Under the pieces are notes generated by a model. It saw only the letters and a program-made list of their open reading frames with translations, did not search any database and was not told where the DNA came from. From assembly GCA_000310025.1 (NCBI GenBank), contig FN649726.1, positions 770,697 through 784,277 on the forward strand: a stretch of DNA of 13,581 nucleotides. Direction: 5' to 3'. Every line of letters begins with the position of its first letter. Position 1 is the first letter of the stretch. The DNA comes from Ectocarpus siliculosus (taxonomy: Eukaryota; Sar; Phaeophyceae; Ectocarpales; Ectocarpaceae). Made by a program: the position numbers and the translations under genes. Below are positions 1-7,600 of the stretch, piece by piece.

Positions 1-309
1 GGGGGGGGGGGGGGGGGGTGACCTATGTGTCTGGAATATTTTCCGCGTGTAAACTAGATCGACTTTATAAGTCGCGAGGGAAGGGGTTGCTGTACCCTTC
101 TCGCGATAAAAATATCTCAGGCAGGAACCGCAGGAGGGGGTCCAACCCCCCCCTCCTACGTGACCCCGGTTGGGTCGTCTAGCTAGTAGAAGTGGAGGAT
201 GGGGGCCAGAGGGGCAGACGGCAGAGTCCATTGATGGGAGCAAAAAAAAAAATGTAGGAACCGTCTCAAGAGCTTTCCGGTGTACGTACGTGTGTGTATG
301 GTTTGATTA
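1..309. other. Non-coding stretch with G18 run and two hairpins
   Basis: No gene is seen here. The stretch opens with 18 consecutive G. Two inverted repeats follow. At 72-106 a 7-bp outer stem (TCGCGAG with CTCGCGA, 100-106) continues into an imperfect AAGGG/CCCTT inner stem around a short loop. At 132-157 a 9-bp G/C-rich stem (132-140 with 149-157) closes an 8-base loop. An A10 run lies near 242-251. These may be remnants of repeats next to the retrotransposon fragment that starts at about 310. No function is assigned. Confidence 0.5.
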
Positions 310-1218
310 TTGTCATCACAGCCTCCACCGCTGACCATCGAAGCCGCGGGACAGAAATACGCCCAGACGACCGAGTTCCGGTACCTCGGTGGCCTCGTCA
401 ACGAACATGGCGACCTCACCCGGGAGATCAGCTACAGGAGCAGAGGAGCGTGGGCGTGCCTCAGGCGATATGGCCAGGAGCTCTTCGACAGACCGAAAGC
501 GCCATTCCGACTAAAGATCCGCCTCCTCCAGGCGGAGGCGATGGAGGCACTGCTGTACGGCTGCATGACATGGTCACCACTCAGCGGCCACTATCAGACG
601 CTGCGGTCGACACACCACCGACTGACTGCTCCTTCAAGTTATCGGGTACAGCGCAAGAAAGACACCTACAGGCAGCTCTCTTACGCCCAGACGCTGAAGA
701 GGATCGAATGCCAGAGCGTTGAAGCCACGATCCGACAACGACGCCTACTGTTCGCGGGAGCACTGGCAAGGCAGCCGGACGGGCGACTCCCGAAACGACT
801 GGTGCTCGGCGAGCTGGCGGGGGGGGAGAAGCCACGTAGGGGGGGACAGGAACAGAACTGGCCGAAGTGTGTGCTCGACGACCTGAAGGCTTTTGGGGGC
901 GACCATGGATCTACGAAAACCGATCCATGTTGTCTCGGAATTCCCGTACCGAAAGACACGGCACCGAAGTTAAAGTGGACGGAAGCCGCGAAGGTGGAGG
1001 GGGGAGTACCCTGGCATGCGGCGGTGCTGCAGGGAGCTGAGAGGTTCATGACCTCCTGGCACGAGAAGGAAGAAGAGGCCAGCCGACAAGGAGCGCTCAA
1101 ACGAAACCACAAGCCAACAACCAATGGGGCGGGAGGGGGGCAGGAGACGGACGAGACGGCGAGGGAAGAAAGCAAACGAGAAGAGACGGACCGAGTGGCA
1201 CGATACGTGCCGGATTGA
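310..1218 (+). pseudogene. 5'-truncated non-LTR retrotransposon reverse transcriptase, C-terminal region
   Basis: A 302-codon open frame resembles the region downstream of the catalytic core in LINE-type (non-LTR) reverse transcriptases. Visible family features are FRYLGGLVNEHGDLTREI near residues 23-40, where YLG and a following Ile-rich helix are typical. Next comes K-(x)n-LLYGCMTW at about residues 70-90, then a Tyr/Leu/Arg/His-rich segment, and RQRRLLFAGALAR...RLPKRLV at about 140-166, matching the R-x-LFAG-x-x-AR and DxRLPK patterns of these proteins. The tail is basic and Glu-rich. The catalytic F/Y-A-D-D core and any endonuclease domain would lie upstream, but similarity stops at about 310-320, so this is a 5'-truncated copy, as is usual for non-LTR insertions. 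The ATG at 310 is probably not a natural start. Around 629-661 a shifted frame reads LLQVIGY, closer to the family pattern, which suggests compensating indels. Dead element; exact clade not assigned. Confidence 0.75.
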
Positions 1219-2560
1219 AATTCTTTTAGCCAATTCCCCCCCCCCAACGCTGCACCATTGCACCAACCCCCCAGTAGTGATAACGACCATTACAATGTAT
1301 CGCTGGTTGGTGGCCATGTTTGCGTGTTTGCTTGTTCGTTAGTGGTCTCTCCACCGTGTGCCTGTTTCTGCCTCTTATTTCTTGTTATTTTCGGCCTGGT
1401 CCCTTTTTGTCCTCGCCCTTTTTCATTATATTTTCATTTTATTTTCTCTTCTTCTTACTGTTTTCATTTTTTTTTTCTCTTTTTTCTCTTTTTTTTCTCT
1501 CTTTTTTCTCTCTCTTTTTCTGTGCCAGATGGCCTTGTCTCTGCTTGCGTTGTGAAGTACCAAGATTGAACCAAGGGGGTGTACCTCTTTCTCTCCGGCC
1601 CGTGATAGTGACTCCAAGTCTCAGTTGATACCTCGCATAGCGCGCAGAGGGAGTGGGGGATTCCAGAATATCTGTCGTTGATTTCTATTGACTTGGGGAC
1701 CCCTCGGGGCCAGTTTATTTGAGTGTGCCTTTTTAGGGTAAGTTAACCTGTGACCACGGGAATCGACCGCGTCCACTGTTGGGTCAGTACGGACATACGA
1801 AGGTACTGGGTAGAGAGAGATCGGAACGGTTTTTAATGTGAAGACAACAACAACAACAATCCTCTCGTCGGTGGAGTGACTGACCTTCGAAAATCGGTCC
1901 ATGGGGTGTAGAATCTCATGTCACCCACGGTAGATGTTGTTGTGTCCACAAGGTCCGCGTCAGCGAAGGTCCAAGGTACGGAAGGTCCGGGGTAGGAAAA
2001 GTGATCAAGTCAAAAGAAAAAATGTATGTGCACAACAACCAACCGGCGTACCGAACCAGTGTCCTGCAGACGGATACTTTTGTTGGACATGCGAAGAGGA
2101 ATAAAGGTGAAGTCGATTGACGGGTACCTTGGGAACCAGGTCCTCCTTTTGAGCAACTACCCTTGTTGGTGTTGACTGCACCCCTTTCGCATGACGGCAT
2201 ATGACATTTAATTTGTTCTCTCTCTCACCTCGTGTGATTGGTCAGGCCCACACGGCAGCGAAGCGAACATCCATCCAGCGAGCATGATGATAATAACAGC
2301 AGTAGGGTCTTCACATGTCACGAACCCTAACGACGCAGCCACGATTCTTCATGACCGACCGCGAAACTACAATCCGGCATCAGAGATACGCGCGCAGGAA
2401 CGATGATATACTACAGCGATATTTCCTGCCGGGTACGCGCACGTCTGGTCGGTGTTCCGTGCTCCGCCTCCTCTGACTGGGTGAGTGATCTGGTGGGCTG
2501 GTCAGTCGGACGGATCTCACGGTTCAACCGCGTAGCCACGCACGCCTGTACGATTTAAGG
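1219..2560. other. Intergenic stretch without recognisable genes; T/C-rich tract
   Basis: I see no gene that I can support. Short open frames exist on both strands but resemble no protein family I know. Positions about 1375-1530 form a strongly T/C-biased tract (long T runs broken by C and CTCT), which may be the remnant of a retroelement 3' tail or a simple-sequence expansion. A run of nine C precedes it at about 1236-1244. A short CAA repeat lies at about 1843-1859 and a CT repeat at about 2216-2226. The rest (1560-2560) is ordinary mixed sequence. Confidence 0.45.
1375..1530. repeat. Low-complexity polypyrimidine tract
   Basis: The + strand is almost entirely T and C for about 150 bp, with T8-T9 runs interspersed with CTCT. 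Phe/Ser/Leu-rich open frames here are products of composition, not genes. Confidence 0.7.
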
Positions 2561-2569
2561 AATAATAAA
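2561..2569. repeat. Left 9-bp target-site duplication of the MITE (AATAATAAA)
   Basis: AATAATAAA directly precedes the left inverted repeat and is repeated exactly at 3163-3171 directly after the right one. A 9-bp duplication is typical of Mutator-like transposases (9-11 bp). Confidence 0.8.
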
Positions 2570-2638
2570 CGGCACGGCTAAACACCCCACCGGTGGGGTA
2601 ATTTCTTAACCACCCCACCGGTGGGGTGGTTAAGGCTT
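2570..2638 (+). repeat. Left terminal inverted repeat of the MITE
   Basis: This 69-bp repeat holds a 16-bp perfect palindrome at 2584-2599 and a 30-bp perfect palindrome at 2605-2634 centred on ACC|GGT. Its inverted partner is at 3096-3162. Confidence 0.8.
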
Positions 2639-2652
2639 AAACACCCCACCGG

Positions 2653-3101
2653 CTGTATCTCGCTCTACAAGACTCCAATCAGCTCAGGACTTCAACGGGT
2701 GTGCTGCTGCGTTGCAGGGCTATCATTGGACCCATCGTGAGGCCGAAACGGCACAGTTTTCGTGGTGCCACGGTTGGTGGGGCATATACCGCCGCTACCC
2801 CACTGGTGGGGTCGATAACTTTATTGACCCCACCAGCTGGATCTCCCTCTACAAGGCTCCAATCGACACACAACCACCTGTAGGAGTGTGTGGTCGATGC
2901 ACGCACAGCGCACAGCAGCGGGCAGCACCTGGGGCGCCGAACAGTTCAAGAAATCCCGCCGCATGACGCCAAACACCCGAAGTGGGTAGCGAACACTGCC
3001 TTCTATTCTCTTGCAGGCAGACTTCCCCACTGCCGTATGTAGCCCTACAAGACTCCAATTAACACAAGACATGTACGAATGTATTGCCGCTTTGCAAGCC
3101 T
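2653..3101 (+). repeat. Three dispersed direct repeats inside the MITE
   Basis: Units begin at about 2653, 2837 and 3033. Each carries a variant of CTACAAGACTCCAAT and is preceded by a CCCCAC half-palindrome. The first and third stay similar for about 68 bp, to the TTGCAGGGC/TTGCAAGCC ends; the second diverges after about 32 bp. The spacing is unequal (184 and 196 bp). Confidence 0.6.
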
Positions 3102-3162
3102 TACCACCCCACCGTGGGGTGGTTAAGCTATTACCCCACCGGTGGGGTGTTTAGCCGTGCCG
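3096..3162 (-). repeat. Right terminal inverted repeat of the MITE
   Basis: This is the inverted partner of 2570-2638. Its longer palindrome has lost one central G, so it reads CCACC-GTGG, and one T near the inner edge. Confidence 0.8.
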
Positions 3163-3171
3163 AATAATAAA
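3163..3171. repeat. Right 9-bp target-site duplication of the MITE (AATAATAAA)
   Basis: This is an exact copy of 2561-2569, directly after the right inverted repeat. Confidence 0.8.
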
Positions 3172-4141
3172 AACACACACAGAAGGACTCCCCATTCGAG
3201 ATATTTTACCCAGCAGTCGAACGGGATGTACGATCTACGATGACGTTGGTTTTGAGTTTTATGATGTGTACGTTGACTGCTGCGTGTGCGGGTCAAAATC
3301 AAAATTAAAATAGGATCAACGGATCACTATGTAGGCTGCTGCTGTGAGTGCATCCCTCTCCGCCTTTCTCAGCTCCGTACAGCAGGGGCATGCGGTCTGC
3401 ATGAATTACGGCACCACACGCAACCACACCAGGTGTGCGGCCCTGGCAGTAATTCCGTATTATAGAGCCAACTCTCTGACTACCACTACCACCCTGAGGC
3501 CCGGCGGCCCTCCACGGCCGTACTAATTAATGATCCGATCCAAAGACCCTTTCGTCCGAAGGGGGAATGACGCATGCGTAGTACGTACGTGTGAGACCCC
3601 TCGATGTCCGGTGCAAAAAAATGTTTTTTTACGTACTGTACAGTTTTTTTTTCGTCGTATTATATATTTTCTTGTGAATCTGTGTCTGGATGCTTGTTCT
3701 CTTTTCGAAAAGGAAACCGAACAATGTTAATGTTGGTGAGTGATGCATATATGGCCTTTAATCTCTGCCTTGCTCCAACGCGATCCCATGCTGGACAAAA
3801 GATTGTCCTTGTTTTGTAGGCGTTGAACCCCTTTAGGGTGCAGGTTTGGTCCTGATGGTTGATTAGTCGGCTGATCCATTCGGCTATTGTCGGAGGAATT
3901 CGATGTGACACACACATGACACACACACTTATCCTGGCTGTATCACACAAACCCGGAATCTACGAAATTGAATCTTTCAGGAGAATCTCCGACGACCGGT
4001 CATGTCTGTTTACTTTTGAGGGCCGCCCCCGCCTCGTGGGAGCCAATCCCCCACCTCTTGCCCACACCTTCCCCACACACTTCACAACCACCTCCTTCCC
4101 TCTTTTCCTTTCTTCTGTCTCCACACTGCACATCAGATACC
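3172..4141 (+). promoter_or_regulatory. Upstream region / putative 5' UTR of the carbonic anhydrase gene
   Basis: No coding region is supported. The 90 bases before the start codon at 4142 (about 4045-4137) are strongly C/T-rich and end in CACATCAG just 5 bases before the ATG. This could be a pyrimidine-rich leader, or the 3' end of an intron in the 5' UTR (polypyrimidine tract plus CAG acceptor). An AT-rich TATTATATATTTT lies at 3658-3670. It could be a TATA element, but it is about 475 bp from the ATG and unproven. Transcription start cannot be placed from sequence. Confidence 0.3.
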
Positions 4142-4201
4142 ATGCCTTCCTTCGCGCAAGTGACCTCGTCTTTGCTGGTGCTGGCCCTTGCAGCACAGGC
4201 G
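4142..4201 (+). CDS. Carbonic anhydrase exon 1 (signal peptide)
   Basis: Twenty codons run from ATG to the donor GCG|GTGAGT, ending in phase 0. The product has a short polar start, the hydrophobic core SLLVLALAA, and an A-Q-A cleavage motif at the exon end, so signal-peptidase cleavage would fall at the splice junction. It is assigned to this gene because it is the nearest upstream secretory leader and its phase fits the next exon. Confidence 0.7.
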
Positions 4202-4668
4202 GTGAGTGACGAGATGGTGTTCTGCTGCTTCGTAAAAGTACAGACCCGCACGTATGTATATCCCTGGACCGCGAACATTTCGAGGCATGCGTATGCAACG
4301 GTGTCGGTACGTGTCTCGGAGCTACGGCGATGCTATGGTCGCGTGCCTCAGCTCGTGTACGGGTAGCGGTGAAGGAACACTACCCCTCATGGGTAGTGGA
4401 CACGGCGAGGTTCTCGCGCTACATAGTCTTCGGCTGCTCAGCTTGGAGCCGACACGCGTATCTAGCTATTTTGTTGTAGCTCAAATATCAAAATATCCCG
4501 ACGGCCCCAACATTGTTGTCGCGGACTGGCAAAGACCTCACGACCTTTCTGCTTTCTTGCTGCCTTCCTTCCCAGTGCCTACCTTGCCATGAATCTCTGG
4601 ATCCAAGCCGCGATGTATACGCCTTGCCCTCGCCCAATCCTCTAACCGTGCCCCACTGCTGCTGCTGT

Positions 4669-4699
<31 letters not shown>

Positions 4700-7600
4700 C
4701 TTGTTTTCATGCATGCCGGCAATACGCATGTACGCGCGTGCTTTGTCCCGCTCATGTTCTCGGGATCCGTCCATGCCTCTTTACGCCACGCGACGTATTG
4801 CCACGCATCATTCAGAGCGGCCGCAAGATCCAAGAGAAGGGAGGTGAGCTCGCGTGTGGCAGTCGTCGTTCCTACGAGCTCACGACGGACGAAAGCGTTA
4901 TGTGGTTGATTTTTATATTTTGCGCGGCAAGCCAGAGAAGTACACCATCTTCCGAGGTCCCTCTGGCTGCCGCCCAAGTTGGCCTGTCCGTAGATATTAG
5001 TATCCGCCCGATGAGGTCAACACGGATATATGATGGCCCACTCTCTGCTCCTTCTCGCTGCAAGTGCCGTGCGCACGGCATCATCGTACGTACGAGCGAG
5101 AGCTGCTGAGCTAAGCAGGTCTCATGTATGCACGTGATTCGCGGCATACGTGAGCTGCGGGATCGTTTTGTTCGTTCACTTCAGGTCCCTTGATGATGCG
5201 TATCCGAATGCATACGTGGAACTCGGATATGTGCTATATGCATACGTGGGACGGCGGTGCATACGCACATTTTTTTTTGGTTTGAACATCTATACGCATG
5301 CGTGCATGAGTAAGATCCATACGCATGCGTGCATGAGTAAGATCGGTGTATTCCTCCCTAACCTCTTGGCTCCCCTTCTGCTTTCTTGTCCCCCACTCCC
5401 GCGCACACGGCGCATTGCGGACTCCTCGCGAAATCGGTGTTTCCTCTGCTTGCCGTTATGGCGCCTCTACTGAAGGGCTCCGGGTAAGAGGAGATGAAAA
5501 TTTCGAACACCTTGGCACAGGGATAGCATCCACCTTGTGTCGGTTGTAGCAAAAGGCTTGATGTGCCCACCCCACGTTTTTTCTTGCATATTAAATATTC
5601 GTCAACCCTAAGTGGTATGCCCTTGTTGTCTTTGTAGAGATTGTAGTGCTTGATGTTTAGATGCTTGTTATCTCTCACACCCGGTTGGGGGGAAAGAGCA
5701 GGGAGTGCCACGCGCACGCCAGCTGACAGCAGCTGGCGTGGGGGCTCCGCACAATCATTCTCTGGTCGTACTACCCAACGCATACCTATGTGCAGTGCAC
5801 CTGAAACAGTCATCTCGTCTACAGATCCGACTACATACGCACTCACACGAACACCCTCCCTGGTTCTTTACACTAAAGTAACTAACCACTTCTTCTGTGG
5901 GATACGTGCTTCCGCCACCTCAAGTCAGGTTTTTTCCGCAAAAACAACAAATCAATAAAAACCTAAGGGGAAACCCGGCCACCGGGTCAAAACCCCTCCC
6001 TCCCAAGTATGGTACTACTAAAAAGCAAGATAGAGACGCAAACAGGATAACTCCGACAACGTCATCGATCCGGGTAACCTTCCCGCCACGTTTCAATATC
6101 ACCTTCTTCCCTAGTACCCAACAAAGTCCAAAAAGTCTGCAGCCACTGCCACGATTTTACTCCCACAAAGCCCAAACAAAAGTCTGTTGCGATTTACTCC
6201 TACTGCCCTCCCCGCTCGACGAACAACTATCGATGATCTGAGCACCTAACTTCCTCCCTCCCCCTTGATTCCGGCGCATCGCGTCGCCCCCGGGGTCGGT
6301 GGTAAATGCTATCATCCCGCGACAGCTGTTTTGTCAAACACATCAAGCCTGATAAGCCTTCTTGCAACAACTCTTGCTCCGACTCTCAGAAATTCAAACT
6401 TCAGCCTGCTCACACACAACTCTTAGACTCTCAGAAAAAACAAAGTTCCAATTCTCAACCGTCATACAGCACGCGTCGATATGGCTGCTCTCCCTCACTC
6501 GAAGAAAACTGCGGTCCATCATGTCGTGCGATAACCTCCCTCGCTCTTTGCTGCGAGTGGTACGCCACACACAATACCTCCTTCATTCAACGCTCGCGGA
6601 AAACACGCTTGACTATATACTGCATCGAGAACTTATCATTGCTGAGGCTTCTTTTCCTCCTACAAGACAAACACAGTGATTCTCATCATGGGGCTTCTCC
6701 CCTTCTACAAGACAAACACTGATATAGATTGTGGAGACGCCTTGCTACTGCGAATCCCTCAATAAGGTGGATACGTCTGGTACATGGGTCCACACCTACC
6801 TGCAGCAACAACGGAAATGTCACCCACAGCAGTATAACGGTGTCCTCCCCTCCCCATTTCCACCTCACGCACACAAGGTGATATATCTGGTACATGGGTC
6901 CACACCTACCAGCAGCAACAACGGAAATGTCACCTACATTTGTGTCCTCCCCTCCCCATTTCCACCTCATGTTGACGCCAGCACAATTTCACCTACGCCG
7001 GTGTCTGCAACTTTTGATACACCGGGTCCCGTGTACCCCCTTTTTGTCAGCCGACACGCTGGATACTGTTTTACCCCTGTGCGTGAGTTTTCATCGACCG
7101 CGGGGAGCGCCTGTGCTGCATCCCCTCCTTTGATACACCGGATCCTGTGTACCCCTTCTCTTCAGCCGACACGCTGGATAGTGTTTTACCCCTGTGCGTA
7201 AGTTTTCATCGGCTGTCGGGACCGCCTTTGCTGCATCCCCTCATCTAATACACCTGGTCCTGTGCACCCCTTCTGTTCAACCTCCACGCTAGATACTGGT
7301 TTACCTCTGTGCGTGAATTTTCATCGGTTGTGGGGAGCGCCTATGCTGCATCCCCTCGTTTAGTACGCCTGGTCCTGCGTACCCCTTTTATTCTGCCCCA
7401 GACAAAGTTTTCATCGCCCGCGGACATCATGAAATGGAAGCGCCTGTACCGCGAATCCCCATCATAGAGCGGCTGGTTTTTGGAGCCGAATTACCATCGT
7501 CGTACGAAACACCCGCGATAGCACGCCTGGATTTTACCATCGAAAAAGACGAACAACAATTGCTCAACAAAACACCCACACTCAAGAATGGAAACGCCTG

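Larger units (their letters stand above)
2570..3162. mobile_element. Mutator-like non-autonomous MITE with palindrome-rich inverted repeats
   Basis: This is a 593-bp element bounded by inverted repeats that start CGGCACGGCTAAACACCCCA on both ends. The left repeat (2570-2638) and right repeat (3096-3162, inverted) match over about 68 bp with a two-base substitution (TT/AG) and two single-base deletions on the right side. The 9-bp duplication AATAATAAA sits on both sides. The interior encodes no credible transposase, so it would have to be mobilised in trans. Both ends carry two palindromic CCCCACC/GGTGGGG blocks, and further half-copies lie inside at about 2795-2805 and 2825-2836. Three copies of a roughly 68-bp unit (2653, 2837, 3033) occupy much of the interior. 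Assignment to the Mutator superfamily rests only on the 9-bp duplication and long inverted repeats; hAT (8 bp) is less likely. Confidence 0.8.

Noticed and set aside
681-1247. 188-codon minus-strand open frame
   Set aside because: It is the antisense shadow of the reverse-transcriptase fragment; Ser/Pro/Cys-rich composition reflects the opposite strand.
2518-2540. tRNA T-arm-like GGTTCAACC
   Set aside because: No acceptor, D or anticodon arms can be folded around it.
3420-3540. GC-rich stretch suspected as an rRNA fragment
   Set aside because: No conserved rRNA block could be matched with confidence.
3658-3670. TATTATATATTTT as a TATA box for the carbonic anhydrase
   Set aside because: It is about 475 bp from the start codon in an AT-rich patch, with nothing to tie it to a transcription start.
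4513-5109. 198-codon + strand open frame with a poly-Cys run
   Set aside because: It is created by the CTG microsatellite and crosses the inferred exon 2 in a different frame.
5358-5846. 162-codon minus-strand frame crossing the LTR boundary
   Set aside because: It joins LTR sequence to host intron sequence across the insertion junction, so it cannot be an ancestral gene.
7013-7422. CRISPR-like array
   Set aside because: The whole 115-bp unit is repeated, with no short repeat/unique spacer alternation, and the context is eukaryotic.
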